DNA of 64,000 nt from Cyclonatronum proteinivorum (GCF_003353065.1 NZ_CP027806.1:3616501-3680500); one strand, 5' to 3'; positions 52,253 to 61,642 are shown, numbered from the stretch's first letter. Made by a program: numbers and translations. The notes: generated by a model from the sequence alone, not told the origin.

Positions 52253-53461
52253 TCAGCCGCGTGACGAAATAGTCCGCGGATTCACCCCACCTTTCAGAAG
52301 CATATCAGCATTCCGGAAACCTGCCCGCAAAAAAGGGTACCAGGGCACTGAAGCCATCACCTGAAGGTCTTCGGTAAAAGTTGTTTGCTCATCGATAAAG
52401 CGCAGCACACGCTCGATCGGATTGTTGGCAAACAGGGCCTCAAAAACCGGCACAATTTGCCCGAGATCGCGGCTCAGAATATCCAGAAGCATGAGATCAT
52501 ATATGCGAAACCGTGCAGATGAATCGGCTTTACGCCGGGGCACCTCAGCGGCAGACAAGGCGTCAGCAATTTGACGGGCCTGCCGGTGTATGCGGGAAAA
52601 CGCATAGCCGGTTGAAGCTTTCGGAATTCCCGAAGCCGTCCCGATCAGCTGAACCCGCGCGCCTTGTGTTGCCTGATGAATGCTGTCTGCCATCGGAATA
52701 ACCCCCGTTTCGGATCGCGTGATGTGATAGCTGCCGGGTTCGATTCCGAAATACCGGGTGATATAATCCGCAATAGCGGTGTCATAGGCCGCCTCGGCAA
52801 GTACGGATGGCGAAAAAAGGGTGTATTCGATCAGGGCCTTGTTTTCTGAGAAAGGCAGCACGTAAACAAATGTAGCGCCGTCCTGTTGCGGCACGCGAAA
52901 ATCCATCATTCGTGCCGTTAGGGGATCAAAGACTGCTTTCTTTGTTTCTATTTCTATACCCTTAAAATGCTGCAGTAACTTAAAACGGGCACGACTTAAA
53001 TCCGGCTTGCCAAACGATTTAAAAAAACATGAAGCCGAAAAGGATTTCCCTCCTACATCAATTTTTACCCCCCGGGCGGTTTCCCCATATCCCTTAATGC
53101 TCCCCCTGATTACATCCACCGCCTCAAATTCACTAAGCTTTTTGCTCATGCGCGCAAAATAATCGCCGCCCTGCACGCAGTAGTACCCCATTTTTTCCAA
53201 AGGCGCTGTAAGGGCCGTATGTCCGGCGAAAATTTCAAGCTTGTGCCAGCTATGCCGTATCGGAACCGGTTCAGGCAGCCCGTCTTTTGACCAGAAACAC
53301 CACGTTTTACTTTGAGCATTTTGCTCATCGTCAGGAGACTCAATCAGGGCGATTGTTTTATCCTGCAGGCCTGGGTGTGTTGCAATGTGCCAGCATAACG
53401 ACAATCCGGACAACCCGGCGCCACCTATGATATAGTCGTAATGACGCTGGGAAAAAGACAT
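52253..53461 (-). CDS. crtY: lycopene beta-cyclase (CrtY/CrtL type)
   Basis: Closes beta rings on lycopene in carotenoid synthesis, a membrane-associated flavoprotein reaction. The 402-residue protein has the dinucleotide fold (YDYIIGGAGLSGLSL), QSKTWCFWSKDG, the FRVPQQDGATFVYVLPFS region, GVIPMAD and GTASGIPKASTGYAFSRI. No other carotenoid gene is near. It implies a pigmented cell. Its stop lies about 10 bp from mini-element copy 1. Confidence 0.9.
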   Translation of the reverse strand: MSFSQRHYDYIIGGAGLSGLSLCWHIATHPGLQDKTIALIESPDDEQNAQSKTWCFWSKDGLPEPVPIRHSWHKLEIFAGHTALTAPLEKMGYYCVQGGDYFARMSKKLSEFEAVDVIRGSIKGYGETARGVKIDVGGKSFSASCFFKSFGKPDLSRARFKLLQHFKGIEIETKKAVFDPLTARMMDFRVPQQDGATFVYVLPFSENKALIEYTLFSPSVLAEAAYDTAIADYITRYFGIEPGSYHITRSETGVIPMADSIHQATQGARVQLIGTASGIPKASTGYAFSRIHRQARQIADALSAAEVPRRKADSSARFRIYDLMLLDILSRDLGQIVPVFEALFANNPIERVLRFIDEQTTFTEDLQVMASVPWYPFLRAGFRNADMLLKGGVNPRTISSRG

Positions 53462-53499
53462 TTGATCAATAAGTATTGTTCAGCTGTCGCGGATGGGGA

Positions 53500-54327
53500 T
53501 TAGTGGGGCAGCATGGCAGCTAAAATTCTGCCGTCATGTTCAAAAATGCCCGCATACCAGACATCATCCCACTTCCAGGAGACGACGTCATGGCCATTAA
53601 ATTTTTTGATGAAGACATCATTGTGCGCATGAATATTTCCAAACGCTTCATCCAAAGGGTTGAGACCGGGGTGCGTATCAAGGTTATGCAGTTCTGACGC
53701 AAATATAAAAATTGGATCACCCTCAACCGTATGGTACTTTAAAAGCGGTGTATGGAAGCCTTCAAAAAAATCAGTGTAAAAAACCCCGACAAGTTCTGCT
53801 GCGAATATTTCAGGAACTGTGATATTGCAGCCATAGGCATCGCGCAGATAGGTTTGTGCTTCTGATACAGAATTCGGCCTGCCTTCGGGCTGAACAAAGG
53901 CACCGGCATGGTTCGTGAAATGAAGGTAAGTCAGCTCTTCAAAGGAGTGTGCAGCTTCTGAAGACGTACCAAACGGACTGTATTGCTGAACAAGAAACAG
54001 AAAGGCGGACAGGATTAAAATGGCTGCGAGCGGCATCCAGTACTTGTTGGGCTTGGTTTCTGCCTGACTGTTTTCCCGCAGGTAAGCTTCCACTTCTGCC
54101 TGCTCAGCCTGAAGCTTTTCTCGGATGATTTGATGAAGGTGCTGTGGCGCAGGTTCTTTTTTATAGTGAAGCTGCACAGTCTGTTTGGTACGCTTCTCAA
54201 TAGTTATGGCTTTTTCAATAGCCGGATCGCGTTCCGCAAGGTCTTTGAGCTTTTTCTTCTCATCTGCCGTCAGTTCGCCATCAGCAAAAGCCGTGATGAG
54301 TTCGCTCAGATTTTTTTTGTCCATCAT
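53500..54327 (-). CDS. membrane anti-sigma-like protein
   Basis: A 275-residue single-pass protein. The cytoplasmic N-terminus (LSELITAFADGELTADEKKKLKDLAERDP) matches the anti-sigma-domain/zinc-finger-like start of RsiW-type factors but lacks the His-x3-Cys-x2-Cys zinc motif. One membrane helix follows (WMPLAAILILSAFLFLV, residues 97-113), then about 160 periplasmic residues with no recognised fold. No ECF sigma gene is adjacent, which is unusual. It lies 38 bp upstream of crtY on the same strand, so regulation of or co-expression with pigment synthesis is possible. Confidence 0.65.
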   Translation of the reverse strand: MMDKKNLSELITAFADGELTADEKKKLKDLAERDPAIEKAITIEKRTKQTVQLHYKKEPAPQHLHQIIREKLQAEQAEVEAYLRENSQAETKPNKYWMPLAAILILSAFLFLVQQYSPFGTSSEAAHSFEELTYLHFTNHAGAFVQPEGRPNSVSEAQTYLRDAYGCNITVPEIFAAELVGVFYTDFFEGFHTPLLKYHTVEGDPIFIFASELHNLDTHPGLNPLDEAFGNIHAHNDVFIKKFNGHDVVSWKWDDVWYAGIFEHDGRILAAMLPH

Positions 54328-54669
54328 AGTAGGTACTACAAATTTCTGGTGTGTTTAATATCAAACAGCTCCCAAACACCGCGAAATTTATGGGCGGAAG
54401 CTATCAGACCTATAACAGCTATGTTGTGCCTGCTGTTCCTCAAACTGCTTTTTTATTTTCGGATAGCAATATGCTATTTCCACACGCCTCAAACCTGCAT
54501 ATTAAACTGACTGCGTGCCATATAGTAAACCAATTCACAAATCGTGAATCTTCAGCATTAGAAAAGTCAGGATTTACCCTTTGCTTACCATTCGTTGGCA
54601 GGTATTTCCGGACGCTTTGTTAAGCAAGATCCTGACGATTGATTCCCCCTACACAGCCGGTCGTCCTAA
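54328..54669. other. intergenic stretch upstream of the anti-sigma-like gene
   Basis: No gene seen; the plus-strand frame at 54351-54623 has no domain or ribosome site. Likely promoter region of the minus-strand anti-sigma-like gene. Confidence 0.4.
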
Positions 54670-54895
54670 CCCGCATTATTCACCAAGAAATTTTCTTGCT
54701 GGCAAGGCGAAGCTGAAAACTCAGCGGAAGGGTACCTAAGTACCCTGAGCATGAGTTTTCAGATTCAACGCCGCCAGCGGGGAAATTTCGCAGTCTTTAC
54801 ACCACACTCTATTTTGGGCTACCGGTGTTTTTCGCTAAGCTTATTATAGTCATATATTTAATAAACACATCCTGTTGAATTGTGAATAATGCGGG
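54670..54895. mobile_element. miniature inverted-repeat element, copy 2 (226 bp)
   Basis: Perfect 14-bp ends CCCGCATTATTCAC/GTGAATAATGCGGG with the direct repeat CTAA at 54666-54669 and 54896-54899. Because CTAA is not palindromic, the matching copies are good evidence of target duplication on insertion. The left two thirds are nearly identical to copy 1, the right third more diverged. Confidence 0.88.
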
Positions 54896-54940
54896 CTAAC
54901 ATCGACCCGTGTATTTAAGCGCGCTAATGTACATTGGACG

Positions 54941-54976
54941 AAAAAAAGCCCGCCTGACCTGTATGGTTAAGCGGGC
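54941..54976 (-). terminator. terminator of the TPR gene
   Basis: Stem GCCCGC/GCGGGC (54948-54953 with 54971-54976), followed on the minus strand by seven T. It lies 36 bp after the TPR-protein stop codon. Confidence 0.8.
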
Positions 54977-55011
54977 CTTAAATGCCGGTTTTCACTTCGT
55001 TGGTTTAAAAC

Positions 55012-55926
55012 TCAGGCTTCTGATTTACTCAGTTCGTCTACTTCTTTGAGACGCGCTTCGAGCAAATCAAAAAGCTCCATCGCATAAAAATTGCCTTCCT
55101 TACGGGTCTCCAAATCTGCAACGATTTCGCGCAACCGCTGAATGAGCCGGTCGGATTCGAAATCTTCAGACATTTCAACATAGCGGCTCAGCAACTTGCG
55201 GTCCTTGCGAAACGCCTTTTCGAAGTGCCGGAAAGCCTGTTTTGTGTAGTCGGGAAGGGCGCTCATAATCAGGCCCATGTTAAACTCCGACACCACACTT
55301 CCGGACTCCAGAATGCGGGCTTTTTTGATGTCACGCAAAGCGGCCTCCGCATCTCCCTCAAAAAAGTAAGCGAGCCCTCTCGATGACAGCGCCTCGACCT
55401 GCTGCGGGTCTTCTTCCAAAATGCTCGTAAATGCCGCAATGGAATCGGCATACCGGCCCGCATCATAGAGTAATTTTGCTTTTTGAAGCTGCGCAAAGTC
55501 GTTTTCCGGATCATTTGCAATGGCTGCTTCGGCATCACTTAAGGCCTTATCCCATTCCTTAGCGTTGCGAAGAAGCATGGCGCGGACGAGATAGGCCTCG
55601 GCATAGGTGCTGTCAAGTTCAAGTGCTTTATTGATATCCTCAAGCGCAGACGCCGGATCCTGCAGGGTTACATGGGTTTCTGCCCGGAATTTATAGGCAG
55701 CTTCAAAATCCGGATTCAGCTCTACAGCAAATGTAAAGGCGTCAAGCGCCTCCTCGTAATTTTCATCCCGCTGCTCTGAAACACCCAAAATGAACCAGTC
55801 TTCGGCATCTTTATCATCATTGCTTTTGGCTATGATTTGCCGGCAAAGTGTCTTAAGGGCCTTTTGCTGCGATTTGTTGAGTTCCCTGTTATCAAGGAGC
55901 CAGGGCAGCAATGTTTCTTTCGTCAT
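55012..55926 (-). CDS. tetratricopeptide repeat protein
   Basis: A 304-residue cytoplasmic protein without signal or membrane helix. At least four or five TPR units can be seen, e.g. YEEALDAFTFAVELNPDFEA, ASALEDINKALELDSTYAEA, WDKALSDAEAAIANDPENDF and YADSIAAFTSILEEDPQQVE. TPRs are protein-protein docking surfaces; the partner is unknown. Monocistronic with its own terminator. Confidence 0.85.
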   Translation of the reverse strand: MTKETLLPWLLDNRELNKSQQKALKTLCRQIIAKSNDDKDAEDWFILGVSEQRDENYEEALDAFTFAVELNPDFEAAYKFRAETHVTLQDPASALEDINKALELDSTYAEAYLVRAMLLRNAKEWDKALSDAEAAIANDPENDFAQLQKAKLLYDAGRYADSIAAFTSILEEDPQQVEALSSRGLAYFFEGDAEAALRDIKKARILESGSVVSEFNMGLIMSALPDYTKQAFRHFEKAFRKDRKLLSRYVEMSEDFESDRLIQRLREIVADLETRKEGNFYAMELFDLLEARLKEVDELSKSEA

Positions 55927-56254
55927 ATTAAAATTTAGGGTTGTGTCGTGTGATGGTTATTTTTGCCCATGCCAGTTACGATTCGCCTGCAGCATAAGCA
56001 AAAGACGTTTTCTTACTGTATTTCATTTGGCCCCTAAGTTATCTTAACCCGCATTATTCCCCAAGAAAATTTCCGGTGCCAGACTAATACAGAAAAGAAA
56101 GCCGATCCGTAACGGCATGCACTCAAAATTGTGAGCTTCCATACCCGTGACCGCGGAACCTGACAGCACCAGGCTTATTCTCATCTGAACTTCAGTGCTG
56201 CAACTGTAGCGTAACACATACCCATTCGCAGCACATATTTACACCCGCTTTATA
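55927..56254. other. intergenic region with a degenerate mini-element end
   Basis: Promoter region of two divergent genes. TTAACCCGCATTATTCCCC at 56044-56062, continuing ccaagaaaatttc, resembles the left end of the mini-element, but no opposite end follows. Otherwise nothing recognised. Confidence 0.5.
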
Positions 56255-57127
56255 ATGCGGATTGAATCCCGTACTCCTGTCCCCATCTATTTTAATATGA
56301 ATAATCTCCCGGCAATCGCAGAAAAAGAAACAGGTACTCCCCTTCCGCGTTTTGGACTAAAAACAGCCGCCTGCTGTCTTGTGTTGCTTTTTTTGTACAT
56401 CGCAGATCTTCGACCGGCCTCCGCGCAGGTGCTCAACATCGAAAGCCTGCGCATGGACGCGGATACCTCCAAAACCTGGGCCGGCAGCCTTACTTTTGGG
56501 TTTTCCGCCTCAAAGAACGACAGTGAAACTATTCAGCTCAGCAACGACGCCACCCTCGTTCATCTCGGCCAAACCCACTCCTACCTCCTGCTCAGTAGCC
56601 TGAATCTGATTTCCATTGATGATGAGCTCGTCAATAACGGGCACATCCACCTGCGCGGCACGCTCGGATACCGGCAGCGCTGGTCGCCGGAGCTGTTCAC
56701 CCAGCTTCAGTACAGCCGGGACTGGGGACTCAAACGCCGGGCACTGCTTGGTGGCGGCATCAGGCACAACACCTTTCAAAAAGAACATTTTAGAGCCGGT
56801 ATCACTACGGGACTGATGTTCGAGCATGAAGTCTGGCACCCCGAAGAAGCCCCGCGCGCTGAGTACAATCGCCTAAAAAGCACGACTTCACTGCTCACCC
56901 GCGGTAAGCTGACAGAAAGCACCAGCCTTTATATTGTGGGCTACTATCAGGCTGAACCGGAGCGTTTTCTCAGTCCGCGCCTGACAGCAAATGTAGAGCT
57001 TAGGTTTACAGTTAGCCGGTATGTCCGCTTCAATGCGCAGTTCAGCACCACCTACGACTACAACCCGGTCCCTGATGTCGAAAGCTGGATTTACAGTTTC
57101 CGCAACAGCTTTACCATTGTCTTTTAG
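56255..57127 (+). CDS. DUF481 outer-membrane-barrel family protein
   Basis: Exported protein of 290 residues (276 if the ATG at 56297 is used). The signal peptide is TAACCLVLLFLYIADLRPASAQ. The mature part matches DUF481: TWAGSLTFGFSASKNDSETI, TLGYRQRWSPELFTQLQYSRD and a C-terminal WIYSFRNSFTIVF with terminal Phe, typical of BamA-assembled barrels. Function of the family is unknown. It lies 196 bp upstream of the thioredoxin lipoprotein gene. Confidence 0.82.
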   Translation: MRIESRTPVPIYFNMNNLPAIAEKETGTPLPRFGLKTAACCLVLLFLYIADLRPASAQVLNIESLRMDADTSKTWAGSLTFGFSASKNDSETIQLSNDATLVHLGQTHSYLLLSSLNLISIDDELVNNGHIHLRGTLGYRQRWSPELFTQLQYSRDWGLKRRALLGGGIRHNTFQKEHFRAGITTGLMFEHEVWHPEEAPRAEYNRLKSTTSLLTRGKLTESTSLYIVGYYQAEPERFLSPRLTANVELRFTVSRYVRFNAQFSTTYDYNPVPDVESWIYSFRNSFTIVF

Positions 57128-57323
57128 CGCGCAAGCTGCCGGTTGTTTACGAAAGGATTGCTTCCGTCCTGTTGACCACGACCTTCACCCCGTCCGGTCT
57201 CTTACTTATTTAGCTTAAAAAGCATTATCTTGGTTAGTTATACGGGCAACTACAACCTCACATCGGTGGCTGCCTTCTTCATCAACATCTTTCCTGAGAC
57301 CTCAGATACACCTACACAACCCT

Positions 57324-57866
57324 ATGAAGTTCAAATTTATCTTCCTGCTACTCGTCATTCCTGCGCTCCTGCTGGCGTGCAGTCCGCCTGAAGTAGAGCG
57401 CCGCATTCCCAGCGAGTTTTTGGGCGGTGAAAAGTTCGTACCGGAAAATGCTTTCACAAACTGGCTGGATCTTGAAGAAGCCATCGAAAAAGCGCAGCAA
57501 GCCGATAAAAAAATCCTGATCGATGTGTACACCGACTGGTGCGGCTACTGCAGACGTATGGACGCAGAAACCTACACCAGAGACCGCGTTCAGACCGCCA
57601 TCAATGATCACTTTTACGCTGTACGGATCAATGCCGAATCTTCTGAGCGGGTAAATTATCTGGGGCAGGTCATGAGCATGAGTGACTTTGCCATGAGTCT
57701 GGGCGTTACGGGCTTTCCAACAACAATCTTTCTCACGAATGAAGGCGAGCCGCTCGGCTTCCAGCCCGGATTTATTGATTTCAACACCTTTGAAAGGTTG
57801 CTGGTGTACGTAGGCACGGAAGCTTACGAGCAAAACATTTCTTTTGACGCCTTCACGCTTGACTAA
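57324..57866 (+). CDS. thioredoxin-fold lipoprotein
   Basis: Periplasmic thioredoxin-like protein of 180 residues. Lipobox LLLAC with Cys19 predicts a lipid anchor. The redox motif is WCGYC (residues 72-76) in VYTDWCGYCRRMD, and the cis-Pro is in GVTGFPTTIF. It stops 10 bp before dsbD, so the two are co-transcribed; DsbD is the likely electron source. Substrates may be cytochrome c apoproteins or oxidised outer-membrane proteins. Confidence 0.88.
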   Translation: MKFKFIFLLLVIPALLLACSPPEVERRIPSEFLGGEKFVPENAFTNWLDLEEAIEKAQQADKKILIDVYTDWCGYCRRMDAETYTRDRVQTAINDHFYAVRINAESSERVNYLGQVMSMSDFAMSLGVTGFPTTIFLTNEGEPLGFQPGFIDFNTFERLLVYVGTEAYEQNISFDAFTLD

Positions 57867-57876
57867 CCCCTGAATC

Positions 57877-59706
57877 ATGAACCCATTTTCCCTCGAGCGT
57901 TTACTTAGGCTATCCGTTAAAAGCATGCTCCTTTTGGTGCTTTTAGCCGTATTTCCCTTTGAAAATACAACTGCTCAGTTTATTTCAAGCGGTGACAAAC
58001 TCAACCTTGCGACGGCCCTCAATGTGGATCAGGTTGAACGCGGAGCTGAGTTCAAAGCGGTTGTTGAGCTCAACCTCGAGTATCCCTGGCACGTTAACGC
58101 GCATATCCCTACGCTGGAATGGCTGATCCCTACAGAGCTGCAGCTGCGCCGTTCAGATCACATTATTCTGACAGATATCCGGTATCCGCCACCGCTAACC
58201 ATGACCTTCGGTTTTGCGGATGAGCCCCTTGATGTATACGAAGAAACCTCACCCATCTATCTGAGCCTGCGCACCTCTTCGTCAACGCCCCTGGGAGAAT
58301 ACATCCTCCGGGCAGACCTTACCGTGCAGGCCTGCGACGACATGCAGTGTCTGGCGCCGGCAACTGTTGAAGTGGAAATTCCCATCTCAATTGTGGAAGC
58401 CGGCAGCGGCATGACGCCTGTCAATGAAGCGCAGTTTCTGGCTTTCGACGACGCGCAAATCAGTAGCGGCACACAGGGCGATATTTCTGCACTTTTTGAC
58501 GGCGGCCTGTGGCTGGCTTTTATCGGGATTTTCCTCATTGGTCTTGCCCTTAACCTGACCCCCTGTGTGTATCCGATGATTTCGGTAACCGTCTCGCTTT
58601 TCGGCGGGCAACAGGATTCAAACACACTGCGGGTATTTGGTAAAGCTGTTGTGTACGTTCTCGGTATCGCGACCATGTACTCGGTTTTGGGAGTCATTGC
58701 AGCGCTAAGCGGCGGCCTGTTTGGCAGCTGGCTTCAAAGTCCCTGGATGCTGGGCTTCATCGGTTTTCTGATGTTCGGGCTGGCCCTGAGCATGTTTGGG
58801 CTGTATGAAATTCAGATGCCCTACTGGCTTACCAGCAAGCTCGGCGGCAGCGGTAACACAACCGGACTGATCGGCCTGTTCATATCAGGCCTTGTCGTAG
58901 GAATTTTTGCTGCACCCTGCGTAGGTCCGCCCATCATCGCGCTGCTGGCCTATGTTGGTACCGTTGGAGACCCCGTATTTGGATTTTGGGTATTCTTCGT
59001 TTTGTCCCTCGGTCTTGGCTTACCCTATCTTATACTTGGTACTTTTTCCGGACTGATGCAGAAACTGCCGAAATCAGGCACCTGGATGATTTGGGTGAAG
59101 AAACTCTTTGGTATCGTGCTGATTGGCGTTGGCGGGTTCTATCTTGGTCTTGCACTTTTCCCGCAACTCGTTGAATGGGTGATAGTAGCCACGCTGCTCA
59201 TTGGCGGAATCTACATCGGCTTCCTGGAGCGCAGCGGCAAAGGCAACACCGGTTTCCTTGCGACCAAATACGCTACCGGCCTTGTGTCGGTAGTTCTTGC
59301 TGCTATGTTCTACATGAACCTGCAGAAGGAAGGTATTATCTGGGAAACCTACTCTGAAGATAAGCTTGAAATTGCCCTCGAGCGCGGTCAGCCTGTTATG
59401 ATCGATTTCTACGCTGACTGGTGTATACCCTGCCTCGAACTCGAGCGTATCACCTTCACCGATGAAACCGTAGTCAATGCCACACAGGATATGATGCGGC
59501 TTAAGGTGGACCTTACCAACTTCGATTCGCCGGAATCAGAAGCCCTGCGACAACAGTACAATATTGCCGGTGTGCCTACGATTGTGTTTATCGACGATCA
59601 GGGCAACGAAGTAACGCAGGCACGGGTCATCGGCTTCCTCCGGCCCAACGATTTTCTCGACAGGGTTGCGATGGCCATGCCTTCTGAACTCACCCTGCAC
59701 GAGTAA
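57877..59706 (+). CDS. dsbD: thiol:disulfide interchange protein DsbD
   Basis: Moves electrons from cytoplasmic thioredoxin across the membrane to periplasmic thiol proteins. Of 609 residues, the N-terminal alpha domain (about 30-175) contains CDDMQC, the middle has a CcdA-like eight-helix domain with NLTPCVYPM and FAAPCVGPP carrying the membrane cysteine pair, and the C-terminal thioredoxin domain has DWCIPCLELE near residue 515 and AGVPTIVFI. A signal peptide precedes. All six functional cysteines are present. It is the second gene of the operon, followed by a terminator. Confidence 0.93.
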   Translation: MNPFSLERLLRLSVKSMLLLVLLAVFPFENTTAQFISSGDKLNLATALNVDQVERGAEFKAVVELNLEYPWHVNAHIPTLEWLIPTELQLRRSDHIILTDIRYPPPLTMTFGFADEPLDVYEETSPIYLSLRTSSSTPLGEYILRADLTVQACDDMQCLAPATVEVEIPISIVEAGSGMTPVNEAQFLAFDDAQISSGTQGDISALFDGGLWLAFIGIFLIGLALNLTPCVYPMISVTVSLFGGQQDSNTLRVFGKAVVYVLGIATMYSVLGVIAALSGGLFGSWLQSPWMLGFIGFLMFGLALSMFGLYEIQMPYWLTSKLGGSGNTTGLIGLFISGLVVGIFAAPCVGPPIIALLAYVGTVGDPVFGFWVFFVLSLGLGLPYLILGTFSGLMQKLPKSGTWMIWVKKLFGIVLIGVGGFYLGLALFPQLVEWVIVATLLIGGIYIGFLERSGKGNTGFLATKYATGLVSVVLAAMFYMNLQKEGIIWETYSEDKLEIALERGQPVMIDFYADWCIPCLELERITFTDETVVNATQDMMRLKVDLTNFDSPESEALRQQYNIAGVPTIVFIDDQGNEVTQARVIGFLRPNDFLDRVAMAMPSELTLHE

Positions 59707-59732
59707 CATTAGTCAAAAAACATTTATCTTTA

Positions 59733-59768
59733 GGCAGCTCCTCTTTTGGGGGGCTGCCTTTTTTTTTG
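59733..59768 (+). terminator. terminator of the dsbD operon
   Basis: Stem GGCAGC...GCTGCC with flanking CC/GG pairs (59733-59758) followed by ten T. It lies 27 bp after the dsbD stop. Confidence 0.88.
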
Positions 59769-59826
59769 GAAACCGTGATTGCAACAATACTATTTTTTTG
59801 ACCACTACCGCGGGTGATATTATTAA

Positions 59827-60006
59827 CCCGCATTATTCACAATTAAACAGGATTTATTTGCTATAATGTGTGTTTGACTTTGGCTTAGTAAAATACACAG
59901 GTATCCCAAATTTGAGTTTGGTGTAAAGACTGCGCACCGAGCGTAGCGATTCCCGCGCAGCGAAATTTCCCCGCTGGCAAGAAAATTTCTTGGTGAATAA
60001 TGCGGG
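59827..60006. mobile_element. miniature inverted-repeat element, copy 3 (180 bp, inverted, internally shortened)
   Basis: Perfect 14-bp ends with TTAA on both sides (59823-59826 and 60007-60010). Inverted relative to copies 1 and 2: its right part ccgctggcaagaaaatttct matches their left end. About 46 bp of the central hairpin are missing. The 5' end of the phosphodiesterase gene overlaps its right end. Confidence 0.88.
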
Positions 60007-61574
60007 TTAAGGCCAGATCAGGCACAAACCGCACAGAACTATTTGATAAGATGTTAGCTAATACTTTTAAGATTTTACCAGGACAGCCTCCCACCCCTCA
60101 TTTTTATTCAACTTGCGCTTCTGAATACTGTTTAAGGGTTTTGTTCATCCTATTTTTGCTTCTAACCTTTCCGCTCAGCCTTTCCCCAGCCAAAGCCAAT
60201 GCGCCGCAGGCAGAGCATTCTTCTGAAATTCGCCCGGCCCATGTCGTTGTGATTAGTATTGACGGTTTTCAGGCAGACATGCTTGAAACCTACGAAGGGC
60301 TGCTCCCCAACCTTACGGCTCTTGCTGCCAAAGGCGTTATGGCTGACGGCTTCATCCCCACAAACCCATCCCTGACCTGGCCCAATCATACCAGTATGGT
60401 TACGGGAACAGGTTCGCGTGATCACAGCGTCATCTTCAACGGCATGGTTGAGCGAACCGGGAGCGGACTTCCGCTTAGGTTTGAAGCAAACCTCCATCAG
60501 CACCAGCTTGTGGCTACCGGCACCATTTATGACGCGCTGTACGAAGCCGGTCTTAGAACCGCTGCCATAAACTGGCCCGCAACCGCCGGCAGCACCACCA
60601 TTGCTGACAATATACCGGATGTTCCCGATCCGATTGGTGAAGCAACAGAAGACTTTTTGTGGGATTTATTTGATGATGAGCTGCTCGATGACTTCACCAG
60701 CTTTGCTCTGTGGCAGTATGATCACGCGGGACGCGATCAGTTTTGGACAAACGCGGCAGGATGGCTCATCCACAACCGTATGCCCGACCTGCTTCTGCTC
60801 CATCTGCTGCAGCTCGACTCCATGCTGCACCGAAACAGCACAGATTCAGATGAAGTGCTTGGAGCGCTGTCCAATACAGACGCCCTTATCGGTAAGATGG
60901 TTTCCGATTTAAAAGAAGCGGCGCTGTACTATCAGACAGCTCTTTTCATCGTATCTGATCACGGCATGGTAAATACCCCCCAAACCCTGCTGCCCAATCG
61001 TCTTTTACAGCAAAACGGCATGCTTGAAGTCTCCGAAGACGGGCAGGCCATTGGGGGTTCCGCTCAGGTACACGCTGTTGGTGGGTTTGGGATGGTATAT
61101 TTTCAGGATCCGGAAAACGATGGTTTTATTGAAGAAGTAGCTGCCCTCTTTGCACAAACCTCAGGCATTGCCAGGGTTTTACGGCAGGATGAGTTTGAGC
61201 GCTACGGCTTGCCGAACCCCGGGACACATCCGCATGCGGGACAACTCGCCTTGTTCAGCGAATGCGGAACTTCGATGAACATCGCCCTGCGCACGCAGAC
61301 ACATCCGCACGATACCATTGTGCCGAGTATTGAAAATGATTTTGCACTTGCTCATCACGGTTTTTTTAATGAGTGTGCTTCCATGAGCGGGCTTTTTATA
61401 GGGTATGGTCCCGGATTACAAACGGAGACGACGGTTCCCGCCATTTCCATAAAAGACCTCGCACCAACCCTTGGCCTTTTGCTCGGCGTCCCGTTCGAAA
61501 CACCCGGATCTTCCCCCCTGTATGAAGTGCTTCATCCCTCCCTGCGTCATGGGCAAGTACAGGAGAACCCGTGA
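60000..61574 (+). CDS. type I phosphodiesterase/nucleotide pyrophosphatase family protein (alkaline phosphatase superfamily)
   Basis: Exported metallo-hydrolase of up to 524 residues. Metal-site residues: Asp in VVVISIDGFQADML, the Thr nucleophile region PSLTWPNHTSMVTG, SDHGM and HHGFF near the C-terminus, matching the NPP pattern. The hydrophobic segment VLFILFLLLTFPLSLSPAKA looks like a signal peptide, but about 45 residues precede it in the longest frame. ATG 60000 lies inside mini-element copy 3; ATG 60051 is an alternative. The original start may therefore have been altered by the insertion. Likely substrates are nucleotide or phosphodiester compounds in the periplasm. Confidence 0.82.
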   Translation: MRVKARSGTNRTELFDKMLANTFKILPGQPPTPHFYSTCASEYCLRVLFILFLLLTFPLSLSPAKANAPQAEHSSEIRPAHVVVISIDGFQADMLETYEGLLPNLTALAAKGVMADGFIPTNPSLTWPNHTSMVTGTGSRDHSVIFNGMVERTGSGLPLRFEANLHQHQLVATGTIYDALYEAGLRTAAINWPATAGSTTIADNIPDVPDPIGEATEDFLWDLFDDELLDDFTSFALWQYDHAGRDQFWTNAAGWLIHNRMPDLLLLHLLQLDSMLHRNSTDSDEVLGALSNTDALIGKMVSDLKEAALYYQTALFIVSDHGMVNTPQTLLPNRLLQQNGMLEVSEDGQAIGGSAQVHAVGGFGMVYFQDPENDGFIEEVAALFAQTSGIARVLRQDEFERYGLPNPGTHPHAGQLALFSECGTSMNIALRTQTHPHDTIVPSIENDFALAHHGFFNECASMSGLFIGYGPGLQTETTVPAISIKDLAPTLGLLLGVPFETPGSSPLYEVLHPSLRHGQVQENP

Positions 61575-61594
61575 TTACCCGAATTTTTATGGTT

Positions 61595-61642
61595 AACCGT
61601 GAAAATTAGCCCTATATTTTAATGATCAACCGTAAAAATTAG
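61595..61642. repeat. paired 15-bp direct repeat upstream of the DUF4143 gene
   Basis: aaccgtgaaaattag (61595-61609) and aaccgtaaaaattag (61628-61642), 33 bp apart and ending 11 bp before the DUF4143 ATG. Two similar boxes about three helical turns apart could be an operator for autoregulation. Confidence 0.5.

Noticed and set aside
54351-54623. Plus-strand open frame of 90 codons
   Set aside because: No ribosome site or recognisable domain, and it occupies the promoter region of the minus-strand anti-sigma-like gene.
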